Below are positions 56,665 to 64,000 of a stretch of 64,000 bases of DNA, one piece after another. This stretch comes from an uncultured Emticicia sp. (GTDB lineage: Bacteria; Bacteroidota; Bacteroidia; Cytophagales; Spirosomataceae): assembly GCF_937903345.1 (NCBI RefSeq), contig NZ_CALCZQ010000053.1:1-64000 (forward strand), read 5' to 3'. Made by a program: the position numbers and the translations under genes. Position 1 is the stretch's first letter. Each line of letters starts with the position of its first letter. The notes below the pieces were generated by a model. That model did no database searches and was not told the origin of the DNA. It saw only the letters and a list, made by a program, of their open reading frames with translations.

Positions 56665-57843
56665 TCACACAAAAGCACCATCTACATTCGTATCTTTCCA
56701 ACTTCTTGAATTGGCAGAATCAATCACTGCCGCACAAACTTTTTGGGTTTGAAGTGCCTCCTTGAAAGTTGGAGAACAATCTTTACCAGTTTCCAAACTT
56801 TTCAAGAAATCGGCTACTTGATGAACAAAACTATGCTCATAACCAATACCGCAACCTGGAATCCACCATTTATTCATGTAAGGTTGATCACCATCAGTCA
56901 CATGAATTGACCGCCACCCACGAACAATAGAATCATCACGGTGGTCGAAATATTCAAGGCGATTTAGGTCATGTAAATCCCAACGGATAGAAGCATCAGC
57001 ACCGTTAATTTCAAAAGTATAGAGAGCCTTATGTCCACGAGCATAACGTGTTGACTCAAAAAGTCCGAGCGAACCATTGGCAAAATGACAGTGAAAAATA
57101 CAGGCATCATCAATTCCAACAGGTTGAACTTTTCCAGTGAGCTGGTGCATACGCTCTTTGATGAAAGTTTCTGTAACAGCAGAAACATCAGTAATTGCTC
57201 CGTTGAGCCACATAGCAGTATCAATACAGTGAGCTAAAAGGTCGCCAGTTACGCCCGAACCTGCTGAATCCACGTCCATTCGCCATAAACCCTCGCCCCC
57301 TTGTGGAAGGTCGGCACTGATCGTCCAATCTTGTAAAAAATTTGCACGGTAATGATATATTTTACCCAGTTTTCCAGAGTCAATAATCTGTTTTGCCAAA
57401 GTTACGGCTGGCATTCTACGGTAGTTATACCAAACCGTAGTTTTCAATGGAAGGCCGTCCGCTCCTGCTTTGTCAATGGCATCTACCATGATTTGCCCTT
57501 CTTCCAATGTACGAGCCAGCGGTTTTTCACACAAAATCATTTTTCCTGCCGCTGCAGCTGCCAAAGCAATTTCAGCGTGTGTATCGTTAGGTGTACAAAT
57601 ATCTATGGCATCAATATCATCACGAACAACGAGGGCTTTCCAATCGGTTTCGATAGATTCAAAACCCCATTGGTCGGCAAATGCTTGTACTTTTGCCGCA
57701 TTCCTTGAGCAAACGGCTTTTAACACAGGCGTATATTCCAATTCAGGGAAAAAATTTGTAATGCGATTATATCCATTAGAATGGGCTCTTCCCATAAGGC
57801 CCGTTCCTATTAATCCGATTCTAAGAGGTTTCTTCGTTGACAT
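56665..57843 (-). CDS. Gfo/Idh/MocA family oxidoreductase
   Basis: A 392-residue NAD(P)-dependent sugar or polyol dehydrogenase. The N-terminal Rossmann domain (about 6-130) has RIGLIGTGLMGRAHSNGY and DAIDICTPNDTHAEIALAAA. The catalytic EKP in AGKMILCEKPLARTL is intact. The C-terminal domain contains GEGLWRMDVDSAGSGVTGDL and a His in LAHCIDTAMWL, in the usual D-x-x-G-x-x-x-x-D-x-x-x-H layout. It resembles inositol- and glycoside-oxidising members. Placed between the TIM-barrel isomerase and the ABC genes, it probably oxidises the imported sugar to a keto form. Confidence 0.93.
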   Translation of the reverse strand: MSTKKPLRIGLIGTGLMGRAHSNGYNRITNFFPELEYTPVLKAVCSRNAAKVQAFADQWGFESIETDWKALVVRDDIDAIDICTPNDTHAEIALAAAAAGKMILCEKPLARTLEEGQIMVDAIDKAGADGLPLKTTVWYNYRRMPAVTLAKQIIDSGKLGKIYHYRANFLQDWTISADLPQGGEGLWRMDVDSAGSGVTGDLLAHCIDTAMWLNGAITDVSAVTETFIKERMHQLTGKVQPVGIDDACIFHCHFANGSLGLFESTRYARGHKALYTFEINGADASIRWDLHDLNRLEYFDHRDDSIVRGWRSIHVTDGDQPYMNKWWIPGCGIGYEHSFVHQVADFLKSLETGKDCSPTFKEALQTQKVCAAVIDSANSRSWKDTNVDGAFV

Positions 57844-57849
57844 AGTTTT

Positions 57850-57930
57850 ATTAATTTTAGACAGGAGAGCTTAGAAAAGAGACAAGAGAGTTATTGAATT
57901 TATCTCATGCCTTTTATCTAATATCTTATA
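57850..57930. repeat. Diverged GACAAGAGA-type element
   Basis: GAGACAAGAGAG near 57879 faces TATCTCATGCCTTTTATCTA, giving a loosely matched inverted repeat resembling 5837-5934. It fills the gap between the dehydrogenase and TIM-barrel genes. Confidence 0.45.
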
Positions 57931-57935
57931 TAAAT

Positions 57936-58967
57936 TTATGCTTCATACCATCCATGTTGTTTTCTAACATTTATCATGGCTGCCAAAATATCATTCCAAG
58001 TTTTTGGCTGAGTCATTACTGCGTTGTCAAACATGCAGCCATCCCAACAAATGTGTCGGAAAGCTTTTGTCAATTCGCCCGAATCATTGCGAAGCCATAG
58101 GCCTGCATCATGAGCAATATCCAATTTGCCATTTGGGTCGGTAGCTTGACAGTGGCGACCAGTTTTGTCGTGTGAGCCTGTGCCATGTACAGTTCCATCG
58201 TTTTGAGCAACGTGAAAGTCAATTGTCCAAGGACGTAAGGCATCAGTAAGTTTTTTCAATCCTGCAAGGAAAGTTTCTCTATCGCCCCATTGAAAATCTT
58301 CGGGCAAAATACGAGCTTCGGGAGCATTATAACCAAGCAAATAGAGCGTAGTATGCGACATATCCGCCTGGAAACCAATATTTGGGCGGTCAACCGCTTC
58401 TAAAGTATCGAGCATGGCTTTCCATGAGTGCATTCCTCCCCAACAAATTTCTCCTTCAGCTGCGAGTCTTTCACCATAATCGGCGGCTATATCGCATGCT
58501 TCTCTGAATGTTTGGGCAATCAATTTGGTATTTCCTACTGGATCGGCGGCCCAACTTTGTGGACTACTCGCAGAATCAATTCTAACGATTCCGTTTGGAC
58601 GAATACCCATTTCACGCAATTTATGACCGATATGGCAAGATTTACGAACCATTTCTACAAAATTCGCTCGTTCCTCTTTGCTACCCATTGCTGGTCCGCC
58701 CCAAATAGGAGCAACCAAACTACCAATTTCAAGACCGTGTTTTGCAACTTTATCGGCCAATCTTTTGATGGCGTCATCAGAAGTATCAAGGTCATAGTGT
58801 GGGTCGAAAAGCCCTAAGTCAACACCATCGAATTTTACACCATCTACCTCAGCAGCGGCTGTCATTTCGAGCATGTTATCCAACGAAATTGGTGGCTCAG
58901 AGTCTGGCCCTTTTCCTACAATACCCGGCCATGTGGCATTGTGGAGTTTAGGATAATTATTTTCCAT
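57936..58967 (-). CDS. TIM-barrel sugar phosphate isomerase/epimerase family protein
   Basis: A 343-residue protein of the AP endonuclease 2/xylose-isomerase-like TIM family. The likely metal ligands are Glu in AAEGEICWGGMHSW, Asp/His in GFQADMSHTTLY, and His residues in WTIDFHVAQNDGTVHG. It is longer than simple epimerases. A C-terminal HICWDGCMFDN is a distinctive feature. Relatives in Gfo/Idh clusters act as isomerases or dehydratases on keto-sugars, IolE-like. The exact reaction is unknown. It lies between the cupin and dehydrogenase genes. Confidence 0.82.
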   Translation of the reverse strand: MENNYPKLHNATWPGIVGKGPDSEPPISLDNMLEMTAAAEVDGVKFDGVDLGLFDPHYDLDTSDDAIKRLADKVAKHGLEIGSLVAPIWGGPAMGSKEERANFVEMVRKSCHIGHKLREMGIRPNGIVRIDSASSPQSWAADPVGNTKLIAQTFREACDIAADYGERLAAEGEICWGGMHSWKAMLDTLEAVDRPNIGFQADMSHTTLYLLGYNAPEARILPEDFQWGDRETFLAGLKKLTDALRPWTIDFHVAQNDGTVHGTGSHDKTGRHCQATDPNGKLDIAHDAGLWLRNDSGELTKAFRHICWDGCMFDNAVMTQPKTWNDILAAMINVRKQHGWYEA

Positions 58968-59000
58968 TTGATTAATAGATTTTTAGGTTGATATTTTTAA

Positions 59001-59097
59001 TGAGTGAATGCTAAAGTGAGCGAATGAAAGAATTTCGAACGAATATTTAATGACTAATGCAACTTCTCGCAAAATATTCAATTTATCATTCACTCAG
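59001..59097. repeat. 10-bp inverted repeat between cupin and TIM-barrel genes
   Basis: TGAGTGAATG (59001-59010) and CATTCACTCA (59088-59097) are exact complements. A second GAGCGAATGAA copy lies inside. Confidence 0.55.
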
Positions 59098-59104
59098 TCT
59101 ATCA

Positions 59105-60307
59105 TTATAAAACTAAATCAGGGTTATTAGGTCCAAAATGCTTGAGCATCACGATTGGATCATTGGCTGAATGATTTGTAATTGTAACACCTTCGATTGC
59201 TGCTTTTTCGGTAATAAAAAACTCATCATTTGTGAGTTGTCCGTAGCGAATCAAGGCTGGTGTTTCGATGTTCCAAACACCCATTTTACCGTGTCCTTGC
59301 ATCATGATTATTCCGTAAGCCGCACTATCTTTAATTGTTACAGTTTGTCCTGGTAAAACAGTTAATTCTTTTGCAGAAAATGCTTCTGAACGATAACAAA
59401 CCCATTTTTCAATATAACCATCTGCTTCCATTTCAGCCATATCTTTAACTGGTTTTGGTTGCATAAATCGAGTTTCTAACAGATTTGGATTAGTGTTTAA
59501 TTCCCAATCAATTACGCCCATGAGTTGGTCATAATCGCCGATTTGGTCTGGAGGCGTGCCATTCCACAATAATTCTTCTGGAATAACTGCTTCATTCACT
59601 AAAGATTGATACATCGCAAAAACATCAGAGGCTTTTTGTGGCTCATAAGTACACAAACTTCCAGGAGCATGCAACATTCCTGGGGGAACATCCCAGCCAG
59701 TTCCAGGAATTAATGGAAAAGCCTGCGAAAACATCGTAATTTTGTTATCACCTTTCGTGAAATTCATCAAACATTCTTTGATTTGCTCTTTGGTTGTGCC
59801 GGGGGCAATGCCAAAAAATGTATAAGGAAAATCTCCACCGTGATTATTCAATTGAGGGGGATAATAATATGCTTCTGGCTTTCCGAGTTGACCGATTTTA
59901 GCAGCTTCTTCGTCGTTATGGTGAATGTGGTGCGGTAAAGGCCCCATATTATCAAAAAACTTAGAGTACATAGGCCAGCTTTTGTATTCATCCCAAAGGC
60001 GGTTACCGATGATTTCTGAACCGAGTTCGTCGATTGCATCTTTCAAAAGCACTTTTTCATCACCAACGATAATAAAGCTTAAACCTTCATTTTCGCCAGT
60101 TAAAGGGCCATTTTTTGCAGGAGTAGTTGACGAAAGCCAACGCTCGTCGATTCCACCACGTACACCGCCGAGTACATAATAATCATCGGGGTGAAGTTTT
60201 ATTCTGCGGCCCGGCACACAAAATGAACGTGGAACCCAAGTCGGTGCTAATCGTAAAATTCCTCTTCCTTGTTCTAAAGCTTTTTGTGCTATACTTAAAT
60301 TTGACAT
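59105..60307 (-). CDS. Phosphomannose-isomerase-like cupin protein
   Basis: A 400-residue protein I cannot place in a named family with certainty. The centre reads like a type I phosphomannose isomerase: LPHHIHHNDEEAAKIGQLGK gives two cupin His ligands, then KPEAYYYPPQL gives Glu. Later GTGWDVPPGMLHAPGSLCTYE resembles the PMI AG-x-x-HA stretch. A second beta-rich C-terminal half follows (LTVLPGQTVTIKDSAAYG, FGPNNPDL at the end). There is no signal peptide. Being in a sugar cluster, it probably isomerises or lactonises a sugar in a metal-dependent way. The classical PMI length (about 390) also fits. Confidence 0.65.
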   Translation of the reverse strand: MSNLSIAQKALEQGRGILRLAPTWVPRSFCVPGRRIKLHPDDYYVLGGVRGGIDERWLSSTTPAKNGPLTGENEGLSFIIVGDEKVLLKDAIDELGSEIIGNRLWDEYKSWPMYSKFFDNMGPLPHHIHHNDEEAAKIGQLGKPEAYYYPPQLNNHGGDFPYTFFGIAPGTTKEQIKECLMNFTKGDNKITMFSQAFPLIPGTGWDVPPGMLHAPGSLCTYEPQKASDVFAMYQSLVNEAVIPEELLWNGTPPDQIGDYDQLMGVIDWELNTNPNLLETRFMQPKPVKDMAEMEADGYIEKWVCYRSEAFSAKELTVLPGQTVTIKDSAAYGIIMMQGHGKMGVWNIETPALIRYGQLTNDEFFITEKAAIEGVTITNHSANDPIVMLKHFGPNNPDLVL

Positions 60308-60341
60308 AATGTAATATTTGAAAGGTTGAATTTGTATAATT

Positions 60342-60531
60342 AGTCCCAGCGGGACTGTTTAATATTTTAGTCGTGGGTTTTAACCTACTGAAATAATCCA
60401 ATTGAGTGCATATAAATCCATTTATAAGGGCTATTTATATGCTCCGAACCTACGGTACTGCATTACTATTCCTTCATGTTTACGATGGGTTAAAATCCAT
60501 CTCTTCTACATTCATTGTCCCGACGTGACTT
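60342..60531. repeat. Nested palindromic element, about 190 bp
   Basis: It opens with AGTCCCAGCGGGACT and closes with the related TGTCCCGACGTGACT. Inside are two small palindromes, GTGGGTTTTAACCTAC (60373-60388) and GATGGGTTAAAATCCATC (60484-60501). A central CATATAAAT...ATTTATATG hairpin lies around 60409-60441. The symmetric layering suggests a folded element between the DUF4432 and cupin genes. Confidence 0.7.
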
Positions 60532-61569
60532 TTACAGATTTTGTTTTTCAAAAATTTTTACTTCCAAATCAAACGAACGAGTTTCGTAAGATTGGAGAAA
60601 AATTAATTCATTATTGGCTCTTGCTTGTGCTTGTCCGATTGGTGGGTTTGTTGCGGGTTCGATGCCTGTAACGTATTCGCCTTTGCCCCAATGTTGCCAA
60701 TTAATTAAGTGTGGTAATTGGTCTTTCTTGAAATTAATTTCTACTTTTAGACCAATTTTTGCATTATAAAGTCCAGCTACACAGATTCCTGAACCATCTG
60801 AATTAGGGTCGATGAAGATTACTTCTTCACCCGTGCCGAGATGGTCATCCAAGGGAGAAGGACAGGTTTTAAAATCATTCCCTTCTTTGAAAATTTTTGC
60901 ATTTTCATTACCAAAACGTGGTTTCCATTTTCCTTCCCAAAGTATTTTTGTTCCCTCATCAGCCATCGGATAACCAAAATTGAAGTGGTACATAAGCATT
61001 AGCGGAGTGGGTGTATTTCCTCGATTGATCACTTCATCATGAATTTTTAGCGTTGACACGCCGAGGGTTCCCGAGATTGTTCTTCTTAGTTCTAAACTTG
61101 GTCCGAAAACTTTAGTTTCTTTAATAATTCCCGTGATACTCATTTCCATTTTTCCTGCCACAGGATCAGGTTGAATGATGGAAACAATTTCAGCAGGAAG
61201 ATTTGAAATATTTCCATGAATACCTCTTTCGCCAAATTCATCTTTTTCAGGACCACCCACATGTGAAAGTCCACAAGTGGTAAGAAGTCCGCCACCAAAA
61301 GTTTTAAGCCAATCAACTCCTCTATCCGAATTTGGTTGTGGGGCAGTAAAACCACCATGACTGAGCCAAGCTAAGCTATGTTGATTATAGAACGCATCAG
61401 CAATGTCCATTCCTCTATCAATGACCACTTTATATCTCAAGCCAGTTCCTGTATTTATCCAAGCGATACGATTGCCACGACCTAATCCATTGTCAAGAAC
61501 GGAAGTTTCTATGCCTCCCATTTGGGCATGGTTTGAGATTTTATCTTTAAAGTTTTGAATTCCGCTCAT
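60532..61569 (-). CDS. DUF4432 aldose 1-epimerase-like protein
   Basis: A 345-residue galactose-mutarotase-fold protein. VIDRGMDIADAFYNQHSLAW and the GGGLLTTCGLSHVGGPEKD segment are typical of DUF4432. Catalytic-type residues may lie in MYHFNFGYPMADEG and the C-terminal TGIEPATNPPIGQA. Family members are presumed to mutarotate sugars or sugar acids or to bind them. It precedes the repeat element and the cupin gene and follows the alpha/beta hydrolase in the operon order. Confidence 0.88.
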   Translation of the reverse strand: MSGIQNFKDKISNHAQMGGIETSVLDNGLGRGNRIAWINTGTGLRYKVVIDRGMDIADAFYNQHSLAWLSHGGFTAPQPNSDRGVDWLKTFGGGLLTTCGLSHVGGPEKDEFGERGIHGNISNLPAEIVSIIQPDPVAGKMEMSITGIIKETKVFGPSLELRRTISGTLGVSTLKIHDEVINRGNTPTPLMLMYHFNFGYPMADEGTKILWEGKWKPRFGNENAKIFKEGNDFKTCPSPLDDHLGTGEEVIFIDPNSDGSGICVAGLYNAKIGLKVEINFKKDQLPHLINWQHWGKGEYVTGIEPATNPPIGQAQARANNELIFLQSYETRSFDLEVKIFEKQNL

Positions 61570-61605
61570 CGCAATTAATTGACAAAGTTTTTAATTTAAA
61601 GCATT

Positions 61606-62415
61606 TTAATGATGTAAAAACCAGTCTGTAACCCGAATATTAAAATCTTCTACGTTTTCAAAATGGAAGGCATGACCCGCTTTTTCATAAAGGAACAGAT
61701 CGGCATTGGGCATTATTGCCACAATTTCGTTGGCCATCCATTCGGGGGTAAAAATATCTTCTTTACCACCAATTACTAATGTCGGCTGAGAAACTGAACT
61801 TAATTCTGCAAGCACCGAATGATTGATACATGCAGCAGCCTGACCTTTTAGTCCATGTAGTGGTTGTGGATTTGGATCTAAATGAGCATTTTTTCGACCT
61901 TCCTCCATTTCGGCCATGAACTTTTCATTGTCCCACGAAGCTTTTGAAAAAATCAATAATTGAATATAGTGACTAAATTCCTCTGGACTAAACTTTGCTT
62001 TACAATTGATAATATGCTGAAAAATAGCTTTTGCTGTATTATCACAGCGAGCCCAAGGACACATTAAAACTAAAGACCTTACTTTTTTTGGGTGTCTTAT
62101 TGCCAATTCTTGGGCGATTGTACTTCCCATTGAGCAGCCAATTACGTGGGCGTTTTCGATTTGAAGTTCGTCGAGTAAACCCGCATAATCATCGGCCATC
62201 ATTGCTGTTGTATAATCTCCTTCAGGTTTATCGGTCTTACCCACCCCACGATTATCCCCGATGACACATCTAAAATTTTTCTCAAAATAAGTAGTATGAG
62301 GTTCCCAAACAGCACCAGAAGCTGTGATTCCCATTATCATCAAAAGAGGTGGTGCGGAACTTGAACCACGCTCTTCGTAATAAAAATTAATTCCATTTGT
62401 TTGTACGAATGGCAT
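61606..62415 (-). CDS. Alpha/beta hydrolase, possible lactonase
   Basis: A 269-residue alpha/beta-hydrolase-fold protein. The oxyanion region is in ERGSSSAPPLLMIMGITASG, the nucleophile Ser in VIGCSMGSTIAQELA, the acid in LVIGGKEDIFTPEW and the His in EKAGHAFHFEN. The form resembles enol-lactonase-like hydrolases. In this cluster it could open a lactone made by the dehydrogenase, which is inferred from context only. The ATG at 62415 is preferred to a TTG at 62424 that abuts the previous stop. It is tightly coupled to the isomerase gene upstream. Confidence 0.85.
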   Translation of the reverse strand: MPFVQTNGINFYYEERGSSSAPPLLMIMGITASGAVWEPHTTYFEKNFRCVIGDNRGVGKTDKPEGDYTTAMMADDYAGLLDELQIENAHVIGCSMGSTIAQELAIRHPKKVRSLVLMCPWARCDNTAKAIFQHIINCKAKFSPEEFSHYIQLLIFSKASWDNEKFMAEMEEGRKNAHLDPNPQPLHGLKGQAAACINHSVLAELSSVSQPTLVIGGKEDIFTPEWMANEIVAIMPNADLFLYEKAGHAFHFENVEDFNIRVTDWFLHH

Positions 62416-62424
62416 ACAATTCAA

Positions 62425-63252
62425 CTATTTTAGGTTAGGAATTAGGTCGTTTAATATCCAATTGCCATCGTGAAGTGTTACAAAATCGGGGTTATCTACC
62501 GCTTCTTCTCCTTCGTCTTCACAGATAATCCAACCCTTATAATTTATATCTTTGAGCCATTGAGTAATTGAAAGCAGGTCGACTTTTCCTTTACCCATCA
62601 AAGCAAATTCTGGCTCGCCATTCCAGTCTTTATAATGCACGTGGTTGATAAGCGATGCATATTCTTTCATTTTATCAAGGGGATTCATATCGCCATTGAT
62701 AATATGCCCTACGTCGGGTGTCCAGCCTGTTACCGAACTATCAAGCGATTCTAAAACTACTTTATAATCTGACTCTGTTCTAATAATTGAACTATGCGGT
62801 GAATTGGGGTGAAAACTACAAGGAATACCTCTATCAGCGGCTCTTTTAGAAACTGTATTGACTATTTTCACTAAATTTCGTTGACGATTTTCTAAATCGT
62901 GGCGACCTGTTGGAATTTGAACTGTATTTAAAATAGCTCCGGGAAAACGCTCTAACAATGCAATGGCATTATCGGCTATTTGCTTTTCTTTTTCTGATTC
63001 TTCTGCCCCATTCCATTCTAAAGCTAATGCAAGAGCAGCTAATTCTATACCTTGCTCTTTTAGTTTTGCTTCCAAACGGTCGGCATCAACTAAATCGCCC
63101 ATCCAAGTAAAAATTGGTTGAATACCAGTAAAACCTGCTTTAGCAATCACTTCTATCATGTGAGCCAATCGCCCTTGGTGGGTTTGTCCGTTGCCACTCA
63201 TAAACCATGTATAAACCTCTGAACCAAATCGAAAAGGTAATTTCTCTTTCAT
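62425..63252 (-). CDS. TIM-barrel sugar phosphate isomerase/epimerase (IolE/IolI-like)
   Basis: A 275-residue AP_endonuc_2 TIM-barrel protein. It opens with RFGSEVYTWFMSGNGQTHQG. The metal ligands probably include Glu/His in IPCSFHPNSPHSSII, Asp/His in GWTPDVGHIINGDM, His in LINHVHYKDWNG and Glu in IICEDEGEEAV. The HYKDW motif is seen in IolE and related dehydratases/isomerases of the inositol route. There is no signal peptide. It is the second visible gene of the operon, with 9 bp to the next start. Confidence 0.85.
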   Translation of the reverse strand: MKEKLPFRFGSEVYTWFMSGNGQTHQGRLAHMIEVIAKAGFTGIQPIFTWMGDLVDADRLEAKLKEQGIELAALALALEWNGAEESEKEKQIADNAIALLERFPGAILNTVQIPTGRHDLENRQRNLVKIVNTVSKRAADRGIPCSFHPNSPHSSIIRTESDYKVVLESLDSSVTGWTPDVGHIINGDMNPLDKMKEYASLINHVHYKDWNGEPEFALMGKGKVDLLSITQWLKDINYKGWIICEDEGEEAVDNPDFVTLHDGNWILNDLIPNLK

Positions 63253-63269
63253 TTCTATATAGGATGAAT

Positions 63270-63410
63270 AGTTATTGGTTACATATTATTGGTAAAATGA
63301 TTGCTGGTTTGTAGCTATTAGTTACTAATGAGTATTTTTTTAATATTTAAATATTTAATAATCAGCAAATTAAAACAAAACAAACAACTAGTAACAAATA
63401 ACCAGTAACT
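63270..63410. repeat. Imperfect inverted repeat between two isomerase genes
   Basis: AGTTATTGGTTA (63270-63281) faces TAACCAGTAACT (63399-63410), one mismatch in twelve. Further TTAGTTACTAA words lie between. It fills the gap. Confidence 0.5.
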
Positions 63411-63412
63411 CA

Positions 63413-64000
63413 TTATAATCCATGTTTTTGACACATTTCTTTGATAAATTTCAGACCACCTTCGGCTATGTCCCATGGGTCGTTGTATTCACGCCAAACG
63501 TTAATAGCATTGGCAAAATCTGGGTCATTTCTTGAAAAAGCCTCAATTGTTAGCCATCCTTTATAGTTTACGGCAGAAAGTGCTGCAAAAGCATCATCAA
63601 ATGGTATGTGTCCATCACCTGGTGTGCCTCGGTCGTTTTCGCTGATGTGTACGTGGCTCAAGTATGGAGCAATTGAATTGATTGCCGAAGCATATCTTTT
63701 TTCTTCGATATTGGCGTGATGTGTATCAAACATTGCACGAACATTCGGATGATTGACCATTGCTATTAATTTTGCCAACTGCTCCATCGTATTACACAAA
63801 TAGCATTCAAAACGATTAAGGGCCTCGGGTGCTAAAATAATATTGGCTTGCTTGGCGTGTTCACCTGCTTGGTACAAAATTTCTGCAGCTCTTTTATATT
63901 CTTCGTCGAGAGCTGGATGTGCCTCAAAATGTGCGTGAGCAGAGTGAAAAGGCCCACAAAGTATGGACGAACCCAAATCAGAAGAGCGGTCAATTGCCCA
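63413..64000 (-). CDS. D-tagatose 3-epimerase-like TIM-barrel protein (5' part outside window)
   Basis: 196 residues of an open frame running past the right edge; the start codon is not in the window. The D-tagatose/D-psicose 3-epimerase hallmarks are ILAPEALNRFECYLCNT, VRAMFDTHHANIEEK, LSHVHISENDRGTPGDGHIPF and WLTIEAFSRN. The four metal ligands are Glu (APEALN), Asp (FDTHHA), His (VHISEND) and Glu (TIEAF). These enzymes epimerise ketoses at C3; keto-inositol isomerases of the same fold are an alternative. It is the first visible gene of the cluster. Confidence 0.88.
   Translation of the reverse strand, partial: WAIDRSSDLGSSILCGPFHSAHAHFEAHPALDEEYKRAAEILYQAGEHAKQANIILAPEALNRFECYLCNTMEQLAKLIAMVNHPNVRAMFDTHHANIEEKRYASAINSIAPYLSHVHISENDRGTPGDGHIPFDDAFAALSAVNYKGWLTIEAFSRNDPDFANAINVWREYNDPWDIAEGGLKFIKEMCQKHGL

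Noticed and set aside
50786..64000. Classical L-rhamnose or myo-inositol operon
   Set aside because: No rhaA/rhaB or iolBCD homologues are in view, so naming the sugar would be a guess.

Overview
The window is AT-rich DNA from a Bacteroidota bacterium, most likely a gliding, Emticicia/Arcicella-like Cytophagales relative. This is an inference from gene content, not a database match. The signs are two secreted proteins with type IX secretion (T9SS) sorting tails, a TonB-dependent receptor with a carboxypeptidase-regulatory N-terminus, a Bacteroidota-type CreD locus, DUF4230, DUF1361 and DUF922-like proteins, few Shine-Dalgarno sequences, and several TAnnTTTG promoter -7 boxes. No rRNA, tRNA, CRISPR array or intact insertion sequence was seen.

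Layout. 1-3.5 kb: a phospholipase D-like protein (cut by the window edge), a tiny convergent transcription unit, and a stand-alone reverse transcriptase of unassigned, possibly antiviral, type, placed 21 bp after dtd. 3.5-5.8 kb: rsmA-mgtE-dtd housekeeping run. 6-12 kb: TonB-dependent receptor and a large hybrid histidine kinase. 12-14.4 kb: a BON-LysM (Kbp-like) gene flanked by diverged direct repeats and 1.2 kb of decayed DNA, then an NTF2-like secreted protein. 14.5-19.5 kb: alpha/beta hydrolase, clpX, MpaB/DUF2236 oxygenase, DUF2809 protein, creD. 19.5-21.6 kb: DUF1361 - diacylglycerol kinase - membrane protein - winged-helix regulator; this unit and creD share a 17-bp palindrome that looks like the regulator's operator. 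21.7-32.8 kb: PQQ-type sugar dehydrogenase with T9SS tail, uvrC, SASA-type esterase with T9SS tail, a DUF922-like protein, DUF1801, a GNAT acetyltransferase and an M28 peptidase. 32.8-34.3 kb: a gene graveyard. 34.3-45 kb: small proteins, ispH, a Wzi/RemB-like outer-membrane protein, upp, DUF4230, glmM, and a large repetitive secreted protein. 45-50.5 kb: an alpha-2-macroglobulin lipoprotein.

50.8-64 kb is a single-strand carbohydrate catabolic cluster that enters from beyond the right edge: a D-tagatose 3-epimerase-like isomerase, a second TIM-barrel isomerase, an alpha/beta hydrolase, a DUF4432 mutarotase-like protein, a phosphomannose-isomerase-like cupin, a third TIM-barrel protein, a Gfo/Idh/MocA dehydrogenase, a ribose-type ABC importer (ATPase, permease, binding lipoprotein) and a fused class II aldolase/short-chain dehydrogenase. 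It looks like uptake, oxidation, isomerisation and aldol cleavage of an unusual sugar or polyol. No SusC/SusD pair, kinase or regulator is visible in the window.

The most interesting signals are the reverse transcriptase locus, the unassigned sugar pathway, the shared palindrome of the CreD/DUF1361 regulon, and a set of different palindromic elements sitting in most gaps inside the sugar cluster and elsewhere.
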